Part shown: piece by piece, positions 57,143 through 64,000 of the stretch
How the letters are laid out: every line of letters begins with the position of its first letter
How positions within the stretch are numbered: position 1 is the stretch's first letter
Source of the DNA: Arenibacter algicola
GTDB taxonomy: Bacteria; Bacteroidota; Bacteroidia; Flavobacteriales; Flavobacteriaceae
Length of the DNA stretch: 64,000 bases
NCBI RefSeq assembly: GCF_018860365.1
Contig: NZ_JAHKPO010000023.1
Coordinates: forward strand, 123,759-187,758
Direction of reading: 5' to 3'
Program-made: the position numbers and the translations under genes
The notes under the pieces: model-generated
The model's input: only the letters and a program-made list of their open reading frames with translations
What the model was told of the DNA's origin: nothing
Database searches by the model: none

Positions 57143-57720
57143 TGGAACGATTATTATCGGAAATAAGAAGTTGCCAAGTATGTAAGTCCCATTTACCCTT
57201 GGGTCCCAGACCCGTGGTTAAAGCGCATCCCAATGCCAAGATTGTTATCATTGGCCAGGCACCGGGAACCAAGGTGCACCAAACTGGAGTTCCTTGGGAT
57301 GATCCAAGCGGTAGGCAGCTTAGAAAATGGCTCAATATTTTGGATTCCGTTTTTTATGATGAAAGTAAAATAGCACTGGTGCCAATGGGCTTTTGCTATC
57401 CTGGCAGAGGAAAAGGCGGGGACTTGCCCCCTAGACCGGAATGTGCCCCCTTATGGCATAACGCCTTATTATCATGTATGCCGAGCTTGGAACTAATTAT
57501 TCTAATTGGTACCTATTCCCAAGATTATTATCTTGGAAAGACCGCTAAAGGAACCTTGACGGAAACCGTAAAAAGCTATCAGGAGTTTTTACCGAAATAC
57601 TTTCCTTTGCCACATCCATCTCCTAGGAATAGGTTTTGGCAATCTAAAAATCCGTGGTTCGGGCAGGATGTGATACCTGTATTACAGGAAAGGGTTGCCC
57701 GTATTCTTGATCTTAACTGA
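57142..57720 (+). CDS. Uracil-DNA glycosylase family protein
   Basis: A 192-residue protein of the UDG superfamily. IIGQAPGTKVHQTGVPW is the motif 1 region and PLPHPSPRNRFW is the motif 2 region. The N-terminal SCQVCKSHLPL carries two cysteines that resemble part of the iron-sulfur ligand set of family 4 enzymes, but the full set is not seen. It may remove uracil or another damaged base; some members of this group have lost activity. Confidence 0.82.
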   Translation: MERLLSEIRSCQVCKSHLPLGPRPVVKAHPNAKIVIIGQAPGTKVHQTGVPWDDPSGRQLRKWLNILDSVFYDESKIALVPMGFCYPGRGKGGDLPPRPECAPLWHNALLSCMPSLELIILIGTYSQDYYLGKTAKGTLTETVKSYQEFLPKYFPLPHPSPRNRFWQSKNPWFGQDVIPVLQERVARILDLN

Positions 57721-57842
57721 TCTGCTAAGAATTTATATTTCATATCTGCAAGGCCTTTCCCTCAAGAAGGCTATCCCAAAAGTATTTTAACCTATTATTG
57801 AGGCGTTTATCTAAAACCTTTTTTACGCCACTGCTTTTGGTT

Positions 57843-57850
57843 TACTTTTG
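57843..57850 (+). promoter_or_regulatory. -7 box of small RNA 1
   Basis: TACTTTTG matches TAnnTTTG exactly and ends five bases before the conserved RNA core. No TTG lies at the -33 position; a run of T is there instead. Confidence 0.55.
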
Positions 57851-57855
57851 GAGGA

Positions 57856-57926
57856 CCATAGCATAAGTAGGTTAAGTTCATGGTAAGATTTGGGGAAAAA
57901 AGGCGGAGCTTAGCTTCGCCTTTTTT
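57856..57926 (+). ncRNA. Candidate small RNA, copy 1
   Basis: The transcript would begin at CCATAGCATAAGTAGG, run through a conserved core ending GGTAAGATTTGGG and stop at a hairpin whose stem is AAAAAAGGCGGAGC against GCTTCGCCTTTTTT. The core is nearly identical to copy 2, while the terminator sequence is different, which is what a duplicated RNA gene under selection in its 5' part would show. No open frame of useful size lies inside. Function unknown; comparison with the Bacteroidota Flavo-1 RNA motif is worthwhile. Confidence 0.7.
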
Positions 57927-58025
57927 ATTGCTGAGAATCAGTATTTTAACCATTTTTCAGTGACTTTTAACGATAATTGTTGACCATCATAGAAAAAAAT
58001 CATAGATAAAAAGTCAAAATTATTT

Positions 58026-58056
58026 TTGTTATTTCTCACAATACCAGTATTTTAGT
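58026..58056 (+). promoter_or_regulatory. Promoter of small RNA 2
   Basis: TTG at 58026-58028, a 20-base spacer and TATTTTAG at 58049-58056 resemble the Bacteroidota consensus with one change in the -7 box. The conserved core begins four bases later. Confidence 0.55.
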
Positions 58057-58060
58057 ATCG

Positions 58061-58138
58061 CCATAGCATAAGTAGGTTAAGTTTATGGTAAGATTTGGGA
58101 CGAAAAGGGTGGAGGCTTCTCCACCCTTTTCTATTTTT
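58061..58138 (+). ncRNA. Candidate small RNA, copy 2
   Basis: It has the same 5' core as copy 1 (one C-to-T change in about 36 bases), then a 13-bp perfect stem GAAAAGGGTGGAG with a GCTT loop and TATTTTTT after it. Spacing from the -7 box to the core is the same as in copy 1 within one base. Confidence 0.7.
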
Positions 58139-58145
58139 TGGGATA

Positions 58146-58188
58146 CAAAAAAAGTCCACCCGTCATAAATTTGACGAGCAGACTTTAA
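58146..58188 (-). terminator. Rho-independent terminator of sodA
   Basis: On the minus strand AAAGTC and GACTTT pair outside an internal loop, with CGTCA/TGACG pairing inside, followed by a T run. It is about 110 bases past the sodA stop. Confidence 0.65.
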
Positions 58189-58296
58189 TTTATGTTTAGG
58201 ACTGCCTTAAAAAAGCAACCGAAAATATTCCTTAAAGCCAATTGAAGCCTTTGCTTATTGACCAAGAATTTCCGAAGTCCTTCTTAATTTTAAGCC

Positions 58297-58905
58297 TTAT
58301 TTATTGGCCTTATAGGAAGCTGCTACCTTATCCCAATTAACTACATTAAAAAATGCGTTGATGTAGTCTGGTCTTCTATTTTGGTAATTTAGGTAATATG
58401 CATGCTCCCATACATCCAAGCCCAAAATTGGAAAGCCGCCGCAGCCTGTTCCGGGCATAAGTGGATTGTCCTGGTTTGGAGTGGAGCATATTTCCAGTTT
58501 TCCTCCTTTATGAACACATAACCAGGCCCAACCAGAGCCGAATCTTGTGGCTGCCGCTTTGGCAAAAGCATCCTTAAATGATTCGAAAGAACCAAAAGTG
58601 GATTTAATGGCATCGGTAAGCTCACCTGTAGGTTGTCCACCACCATTTGGTGACATTATTTCCCAAAACAAAGAGTGGTTATAGAATCCTCCTCCGTTGT
58701 TTCTTACAGCGGCATTGGACATGTCCAAGTTGGTCAAAATATCCATAATGGATTTTTTTGCCAAATCTGTTCCCTCAATAGCGTTATTTAAATTGGTAGT
58801 ATACCCGTTGTGATGCTTGGTGTGATGTATTTCCATGGTTCTGGCATCAATATGTGGTTCCAAAGCGTCGTACGCATAAGGTAATTTAGGTAATTCAAAA
58901 GCCAT
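58297..58905 (-). CDS. sodA: Superoxide dismutase, Mn/Fe type
   Basis: A 202-residue enzyme that dismutates superoxide. Metal ligands are the histidine of [12 protein letters not shown] (His27), the histidine of FYNHSLFW, and the aspartate and histidine of LDVWEHAYY. The [11 protein letters not shown] and STPNQDNPL context, with glycine near the first and glutamine in the second, is closer to manganese than to iron enzymes. No signal peptide. A consensus promoter lies upstream. Confidence 0.94.
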   Translation of the reverse strand: MAFELPKLPYAYDALEPHIDARTMEIHHTKHHNGYTTNLNNAIEGTDLAKKSIMDILTNLDMSNAAVRNNGGGFYNHSLFWEIMSPNGGGQPTGELTDAIKSTFGSFESFKDAFAKAAATRFGSGWAWLCVHKGGKLEICSTPNQDNPLMPGTGCGGFPILGLDVWEHAYYLNYQNRRPDYINAFFNVVNWDKVAASYKANK

Positions 58906-58941
58906 AATGTTTTCGTTTTTATGTTAAAAAATGTTGTTTTC

Positions 58942-58971
58942 CAAAATTACGGTTTTATCATAGAAATTCAA
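58942..58971 (-). promoter_or_regulatory. Bacteroidota promoter of sodA
   Basis: On the minus strand TTG, a 19-base spacer and TAATTTTG match the consensus exactly. It leaves a leader of about 30 bases before the start codon. Confidence 0.8.
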
Positions 58972-59024
58972 CTAATAATTTGTTAAGAACTGTTTAATAT
59001 TGCTTATTTTGCGACTAAAATACT

Positions 59025-62000
59025 GTGCAGGACGCTCCTTACAAAATCTATAACGCCTCTGCTGGGTCTGGCAAGACCTATACGCTTGCAAAAGAGTATT
59101 TAAAAATTATCCTTTCTTCGGATTTTAATAAGAACTATCGCAGCATTTTGGCCATTACGTTTACCAACAAGGCCGTAAACGAAATGAAACAGCGAATTCT
59201 GGGCAGTCTATTTGCCTTTGGCAAAACGGCTGATAATTATGAAATTCCTTCCATGTTGGCCGATATATCCCAAGAGTTGGGGATCGATACAAAGACGTTA
59301 CGAAATAGATCTAAAAAAGTACTGAAGGAAATTCTGCATAATTATGCTTTTTTTGATGTTTCCACCATTGATAAATTTACCCATAGGCTAATAAGGACCT
59401 TTGCGAAAGATCTAAAATTGCCCCAAAATTTTGAGGTGGTACTGGACACCAAATTATTGCTGGATGAGGCCATTGCCAAACTGATTAATAAGGCGGGTGC
59501 CGATACACAATTGACCAAAGTGTTAATTGATTTTGCCTTGGAAAAAATTGACGACGATAAAAGCTGGGACATAGCCTTCGACCTACAAAAGATAGGAATC
59601 TTATTGTTCAATGAAAATCAGGCGGCCCACCTTAAAAAGCTTGAAGATAAGGGTATCGATGATTTTTTGGATTTAAAAAAGGAATTGGTACTTCAAATAC
59701 AGTCCCATGAGATAAAGATTGTGGCTTGGGCAACTGAAATACTCAATATTATTGACGAGAATGATTTGGAATTCAATAATTTCAAATCCAGCTATTTTCC
59801 AAAATTTATTGCCAAAATCGCTTCGGGAGATCTAAATATGGATTTCAATGCCGGCTGGAAACAAAATTTTGAAACCGAACCTTTGTACACAAAGACCTGC
59901 CCCCAAGGAATTAAAGATACTCTGGACGGACTACATCCGAGGTTTATTGGCCTGTTCAACGAGATTAAGGACCACAATAGTGCCTTGTCCTTGGTTAAGA
60001 ACGGGTACAATAATATTGTTCCCCTTACAGTCCTCAGTGCCATTCAACATGAAATTAAAACCTTGGAACTTGAGCGCGATCTTTTGCCTATATCCTCTTT
60101 TAATAGTATTATTTCCAAAGAAATAAAGGATCAGCCGGCCCCTTTTATTTATGAACGCATTGGGGAAAAGTACCGTCATTATTTTGTGGATGAATTTCAA
60201 GATACATCCGAAATGCAATGGAACAACCTAATACCTTTAATTGGAAACGCATTGGAGAGTCAGGATGATCAAGGAAAAATAGGTTCCTTGCTTTTGGTGG
60301 GCGATGCCAAACAGGCCATATATCGCTGGAGAGGAGGTAAGGCCGAACAGTTTCTGAACCTTATCAATCTTAAGGAAAATCCGTTTGTATTTCCACCATC
60401 CACGGCAAATCTTCCTGCAAATTACCGGAGTCATGAAGAGGTAATAAAATTTAACAATGATTTTTTTACGGTTACCAGTCCCTTTTTGGAGAATACCGTT
60501 TATAATAAGTTGTTTGTAGAAGGCAACAATCAACACTACAATAGTAAAAAAGGAGGTTTGGTACAACTTTCCTTTATTGATGCTGAGGAATCCCAAGAGG
60601 AAGATGGGGAGTACTGTAGTATGGTGATGAAGACCTTGGAAGAGGTCTTGCAAAAGAACTATTCCCTAAAGGATGTTTGTATCCTTACCCGTAAGAAGAA
60701 ACATGGAATCCTGTTGGCAGATTTTCTAATGCAGAGCAATATTCCCATCATTTCGTCTGAAACTTTGTTATTAAATAGCAACCCCAAGGTAAGGTTCCTG
60801 GTTAATTTATTACATTATAGCCTTCAGCCCAGGGAATTGGAAAGGTGTTATGAAATACTGAGTTTTCTTTCTGAAGAACTTGAAAATAGGCATCAATTTA
60901 TAAACGCCAATATTAATAAGGTATCCCAGCTGCTAATGGGAACCTACGGCTTTAATGTGGATGTTATTGGGCAATCCTCGGTTTACGATGGCTTGGAGTA
61001 TGCCATAAAAAAGTTTGGATTGGCAGACAATTCAGATGCCTATATAACTTATTTCATGGACGTTGTTTTGGAGGTGGAACAAAAGGAAGGGGCCAATACC
61101 CAAGCCTTTTTGGCATATTGGGATAAGAAAAAGGACAGTTTAAGCATTACCGCTCCCGAAAATGTGGATGCCGTTCAAATTATGACCGTACATAAATCCA
61201 AGGGATTGGAGTTTCCTATTGTAATCTTCCCCTTTGCCAATACCAATATATATGAAGAAAGGGATGCTAAACTATGGCTGCCGGTAAACCCTATTTCCTT
61301 TAAGGGCTTTGAGGAGATTTTAATCAACAAAAAACAGGAAGTAACAGGCTATGGTCCTGTTGCGGAAACAATTTATAATGAAGAACAGCATAAATTGGAA
61401 TTGGATGCCTTTAACCTATTATATGTAGCCTTGACCAGGGCGGTTAAGGGTCTTTATGTTATTTCCAAGAAAGACCTTACCCAAAAGGGAGAGCATAAAC
61501 CCAATTACTATTCCGGATTGTTTATTCACTATTTAAAGGAAAAAGGGCTTTGGGAAGAGGTGAAGACCTGTTATCGATTCGGAGATCTTGAAATGCAGGA
61601 TGCACCCTCCGGCCAAGGAGAACATCAGGAAAAGATAACCCATTTATACACTTATAAGGAACGCCCCGAATTCAGAATCTTGACAAAGGCCGGTGCCCTT
61701 TGGGACACACAGCGGGGAACAGCACTAAGTAGGGGAAATTTACTCCATTATGTAATGGGACTAATTGAGACCAATGAAGATATTGACGGTGCCGTTGATA
61801 TGCTAATTAGAAACGGCGATCTTTCCAATGAAGATAGCCAGGTGATGAAGCAAAGGATAAAAGCCATTGCGGACCATCCAAAGCTAGGCGCCTACTTTCT
61901 AAAGGGAAACCTAATAAAGAATGAACAGGACATCCTTACCAAAAATGGAAAGGTACTTCGTCCAGACAGGCTGGTCATTAAGGATAATAAGATAACCATT

Positions 62001-62144
62001 ATAGATTATAAGACAGGGAAAAAGAATCCGGCGTACCATGAGCAAATCTATTCCTATGCAGGCGCTTTGGAAGCGATGGGTTATGAAATTGAAAACAAAA
62101 TCCTTATCTATATCAATGAGGATATTACGCTAGACTTTATTTAG
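59025..62144 (+). CDS. RecB/AddA-like helicase-nuclease, GTG start
   Basis: A 1039-residue UvrD-type helicase with a C-terminal PD-(D/E)XK nuclease, acting in double-strand break processing. Walker A is NASAGSGKTYT (residues 10-20), motif Ia is ILAITFTNKAVNEMK, motif II is YFVDEFQDTSE, motif III is VGDAKQAIYRWRGG, and motif V includes IMTVHKSKGLEFP. The nuclease core is RPDRLVIKDN followed by ITIIDYKTGKK. GTG at 59025 gives the normal short N-terminus before Walker A. An AddB-like partner nuclease is not encoded next to it in this window. Confidence 0.92.
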   Translation: MQDAPYKIYNASAGSGKTYTLAKEYLKIILSSDFNKNYRSILAITFTNKAVNEMKQRILGSLFAFGKTADNYEIPSMLADISQELGIDTKTLRNRSKKVLKEILHNYAFFDVSTIDKFTHRLIRTFAKDLKLPQNFEVVLDTKLLLDEAIAKLINKAGADTQLTKVLIDFALEKIDDDKSWDIAFDLQKIGILLFNENQAAHLKKLEDKGIDDFLDLKKELVLQIQSHEIKIVAWATEILNIIDENDLEFNNFKSSYFPKFIAKIASGDLNMDFNAGWKQNFETEPLYTKTCPQGIKDTLDGLHPRFIGLFNEIKDHNSALSLVKNGYNNIVPLTVLSAIQHEIKTLELERDLLPISSFNSIISKEIKDQPAPFIYERIGEKYRHYFVDEFQDTSEMQWNNLIPLIGNALESQDDQGKIGSLLLVGDAKQAIYRWRGGKAEQFLNLINLKENPFVFPPSTANLPANYRSHEEVIKFNNDFFTVTSPFLENTVYNKLFVEGNNQHYNSKKGGLVQLSFIDAEESQEEDGEYCSMVMKTLEEVLQKNYSLKDVCILTRKKKHGILLADFLMQSNIPIISSETLLLNSNPKVRFLVNLLHYSLQPRELERCYEILSFLSEELENRHQFINANINKVSQLLMGTYGFNVDVIGQSSVYDGLEYAIKKFGLADNSDAYITYFMDVVLEVEQKEGANTQAFLAYWDKKKDSLSITAPENVDAVQIMTVHKSKGLEFPIVIFPFANTNIYEERDAKLWLPVNPISFKGFEEILINKKQEVTGYGPVAETIYNEEQHKLELDAFNLLYVALTRAVKGLYVISKKDLTQKGEHKPNYYSGLFIHYLKEKGLWEEVKTCYRFGDLEMQDAPSGQGEHQEKITHLYTYKERPEFRILTKAGALWDTQRGTALSRGNLLHYVMGLIETNEDIDGAVDMLIRNGDLSNEDSQVMKQRIKAIADHPKLGAYFLKGNLIKNEQDILTKNGKVLRPDRLVIKDNKITIIDYKTGKKNPAYHEQIYSYAGALEAMGYEIENKILIYINEDITLDFI

Positions 62145-62557
62145 TTGGTATTAAGGTCATGATCTGCACAGGAATTAGTGTCGTTTAAAGGTGCTGGCTG
62201 TGGAATAATTATATAGGATACTCGTATTATTGGTGCAAAATCATATTATATGATGTTCAATTAAGTTGGAAACCCACCTAATTGCTGCCTCAATAAATTA
62301 CTTATCTTATCGGATTATTCTTTCTGTGGTACTTAAAGTTAAAGCAAGAAGTTGCCTACGAGGTCTTATAGTCAATGATTTTTTGGAGCTGTGTTATGCA
62401 ATAACTGTTTCACCAAGGTAGGGACAGTATGAAATATCGTTTAAATGCGTCTTTTTTCGCATGAAATACGTTAAAAAAATTAAGAGAATGATTTTGTTAA
62501 TAATTTTTAACAACTTACATTTGCAGCTAATAAACACTTAAACTTAAAAAATTGAAC
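62145..62557. other. Long AT-rich region ahead of ompA
   Basis: This 413-base gap shows no open frame of note. It contains a small hairpin (ATGCG, eight bases, CGCAT near 62445-62462) and the ompA promoter at its end. Confidence 0.6.
62494..62523 (+). promoter_or_regulatory. Bacteroidota promoter of ompA
   Basis: TTG at 62494-62496, a 19-base spacer and TACATTTG at 62516-62523 match the consensus exactly. The leader before the start at 62558 is about 30 bases. Confidence 0.85.
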
Positions 62558-63898
62558 ATGAAACATCTTAGCAAATTATTGGTTGTTGCCTTACTTTTTG
62601 TAGGTTTTAACAACGTACAAGCGCAAGACGAGAATAACCCATGGCAAGTAAGTTTCGGAGCTAACGCAATCGACGTTTTCCCTACCGAAGATTACAGCAG
62701 CTTTGGGAATGAATTCTTTAATGCAACAGACCACTGGAACATACTTCCATCCATTTCCTATGTTGGAGTTTCCAAGTACGTAGGTAGCGGCTTCTCAATT
62801 GGCGCAAGAGGTTCTTTGAACCGTATTGACAAATTGGGTGATACAAGCGTTGACGATTTGTCTCACTATGCTGTTGATGGAACAATTAAATATAATTTCT
62901 TGAAAAGTACAGTAATCGATCCTTTTATCGAAATAGGTGGTGGTTATACTTGGATAGACGAAGTTGGTGCTGGTACCGTAAATGGTGGTGTTGGACTTAA
63001 CATTTGGTTTACTGAGAACATCGGTCTTACATTACAGTCTAGTTACAAGCATGCTTTCGAAGATTACTTAGCTAAGCATTTCCAACATATGGCTGGTATT
63101 GCTATCAAATTTGGTGGTACTGATACTGATGGTGACGGAATCTACGACAAGGATGATGCTTGTCCAGAAGTTGCTGGTCTTGAGATTTTCAACGGTTGTC
63201 CAGATGCTGACGGTGACGGTATAGAGGATAGCAAAGATGCTTGTCCTAACGAAGCTGGTTCTAAAGAAATGAACGGATGTCCAGATGCTGACGGTGACGG
63301 TGTTGCTGATAAAGATGATGCTTGTCCTAACGAAGCTGGTCTTGCTGCTTTAGCTGGTTGTCCAGATGCTGACGGTGACGGTGTTGCTGATAAAGATGAT
63401 GCTTGTCCTAACGAAGCTGGTCCTGCCGCTAACAAAGGATGTCCTTACCAAGATAAAGATGGTGACGGTGTATTGGATAAAGATGATAAATGTCCAGATG
63501 TTGCCGGAACTGTAGCTAACCAAGGTTGTCCTGAAGTTACTGAAGAAGTTCAGAAGCAATTGAACGAATACGCTAGAACAATCTTGTTCGATACTGGTAA
63601 ATCTTCTATCAAAGCAGAATCTACTTCTGTAATGGTTGATATTATCACTATCCTTAAAGAGTATCCTACTGCTAAATTTACAGTAGAAGGTCATACTGAC
63701 AGTGTAGGTAGTGCTTCCTTGAACCAAAAATTATCTGAGTCAAGAGCGCTTTCAGTTAAATCTTTCTTGGTAGAAAAAGGTATTGAAGAGTTTAGATTAT
63801 CTGCTGTAGGTTACGGTGAGGATAAGCCAATCGCTACTAACAATACTAGAGCTGGTAGAACACAAAACAGAAGGGTTGAAATTAACTTGGTAAAGTAA
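62558..63898 (+). CDS. OmpA-family outer membrane protein with TSP3 repeats
   Basis: A 446-residue abundant outer membrane protein. It has a signal peptide (to about residue 22, NVQAQ), an eight-stranded barrel (residues 25-190), five calcium-binding thrombospondin type 3 repeats (DGDGxxDxxDxCP-type, about 191-325) and an OmpA/MotB peptidoglycan-binding domain ([34 protein letters not shown]). Codon use is strongly biased to T-ending codons, as expected for high expression. The ATG at 62558 is preferred to the TTG at 62552. It is followed by a strong terminator. Confidence 0.95.
   Translation: MKHLSKLLVVALLFVGFNNVQAQDENNPWQVSFGANAIDVFPTEDYSSFGNEFFNATDHWNILPSISYVGVSKYVGSGFSIGARGSLNRIDKLGDTSVDDLSHYAVDGTIKYNFLKSTVIDPFIEIGGGYTWIDEVGAGTVNGGVGLNIWFTENIGLTLQSSYKHAFEDYLAKHFQHMAGIAIKFGGTDTDGDGIYDKDDACPEVAGLEIFNGCPDADGDGIEDSKDACPNEAGSKEMNGCPDADGDGVADKDDACPNEAGLAALAGCPDADGDGVADKDDACPNEAGPAANKGCPYQDKDGDGVLDKDDKCPDVAGTVANQGCPEVTEEVQKQLNEYARTILFDTGKSSIKAESTSVMVDIITILKEYPTAKFTVEGHTDSVGSASLNQKLSESRALSVKSFLVEKGIEEFRLSAVGYGEDKPIATNNTRAGRTQNRRVEINLVK
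63190..63440 (+). repeat. Near-identical tandem DNA repeats encoding TSP3 units
   Basis: The segment GATGCTGACGGTGACGGT recurs three times with long identical stretches on either side (at about 63203, 63284 and 63365, an 81-base period). Identity at synonymous positions indicates recent duplication or gene conversion and allows copy-number change. Confidence 0.75.
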
Positions 63899-63930
63899 TT
63901 TCCAATTAGTTTTAATACTATAATAATAAG

Positions 63931-63958
63931 AGCCCCGCTATTTAGCGGGGCTTTTTTT
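63931..63958 (+). terminator. Rho-independent terminator after ompA
   Basis: AGCCCCGCT and AGCGGGGCT form a perfect 9-bp stem with an ATTT loop, followed by seven T. Confidence 0.92.
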
Positions 63959-63966
63959 GTTTTTAA

Positions 63967-64000
63967 ATGAACAAGGATGAATTGGATCAATCCCAAAAGT
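63967..64000 (+). CDS. Possible start of a further gene, cut by window end
   Basis: An ATG at 63967 opens a frame MNKDELDQSQK that continues to the window edge. Only 11 codons are visible and it begins directly after a terminator, so a real gene is possible but unproven. Confidence 0.3.
   Translation, partial: MNKDELDQSQK

Larger units (their letters stand above)
57721..58296. other. Intergenic region with two small RNA units and the sodA terminator
   Basis: This 576-base gap has no protein gene. It holds two similar + strand units, each with a -7 box, a conserved core and a terminator (57843-57926 and 58026-58139), followed by the minus-strand terminator of sodA. Confidence 0.75.

Noticed and set aside
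63142..63435. Repetitive open frame antisense to the TSP3 repeats
   Set aside because: Its repeats are the complement of the calcium-binding repeat DNA; the + strand protein explains them.
1..64000. CRISPR arrays, tRNA or rRNA genes, insertion sequences, prophage
   Set aside because: I saw no regularly spaced repeats, no cloverleaf-like or rRNA-like sequence, and no transposase, integrase or phage structural protein in any gap or gene.

Overview
This window is chromosomal DNA from a member of the Bacteroidota, most probably a marine Flavobacteriaceae species (genus not resolved; something near Arenibacter, Maribacter or Zobellia would fit). The evidence is a SusC/SusD pair, Bacteroidota-type promoters (TTG, 19-20 bases, TAnnTTTG) with almost no Shine-Dalgarno sequences, moderate-to-low GC, many lipoprotein and Tat signal peptides, and the order DUF177 - rpmF - fabH - accB - accC. 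No phage, insertion sequence, CRISPR array, tRNA or rRNA was seen.

Bases 1-15428 are an accessory catabolic region, nearly all on the + strand. After a truncated HAD phosphatase and a gene-free stretch of degenerate repeats comes a set normally associated with Planctomycetes: a PSCyt1-PSCyt2-PSD1 cytochrome (1393-4368), a Tat-exported DUF1501 protein, an exported propeller, and a membrane protein that fuses DUF2231, a c-type heme domain and leucine-rich repeats. A luciferase-like monooxygenase, a CBM9-like lipoprotein and a sugar-dehydrogenase/cytochrome c fusion follow. The region ends with three exported enzymes (amidohydrolase, SelA-like PLP enzyme, RidA) that look like an extracytoplasmic deacylation/elimination module.

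Bases 15429-20284 hold a copper module (an HMA-AraC fusion regulator and a CopA-type ATPase) and a DUF5690 transporter. Bases 20519-31420 form a SusC/SusD locus with a type I phosphodiesterase, an MBL-fold hydrolase, a class III aminotransferase-fold enzyme resembling PbfA (a phosphonate ammonia-lyase), and a purple-acid-phosphatase-like esterase. This suggests uptake of a phosphorus-containing organic substrate. A toxin-antitoxin pair whose toxin is interrupted by an in-frame stop follows, then an uncharacterised 598-residue TIM-barrel-like protein, a TauE permease, an SSS symporter and an HGSNAT-like acyltransferase.

From about 38106 the content becomes mostly housekeeping: ribE, pdxA, the fatty-acid/L32 cluster, a FAD oxidoreductase, a GreA-like protein, a cyclase, arfB, an orphan ABC ATPase, prolyl oligopeptidase, asd, mscL, alr, tdk, rsmI, a UDG-family enzyme, superoxide dismutase, a RecB/AddA-like helicase-nuclease and an OmpA protein with thrombospondin type 3 repeats. 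Between the UDG gene and sodA lie two homologous promoter-core-terminator units that look like tandem small RNA genes. Several rho-independent terminators and four good promoters are readable in this part.

The observations most worth following are the exported amidohydrolase/SelA/RidA module, the tandem small RNAs, the phosphorus-linked SusCD locus, the planctomycete-type cytochrome set, and the unknown protein at 32149-33945.
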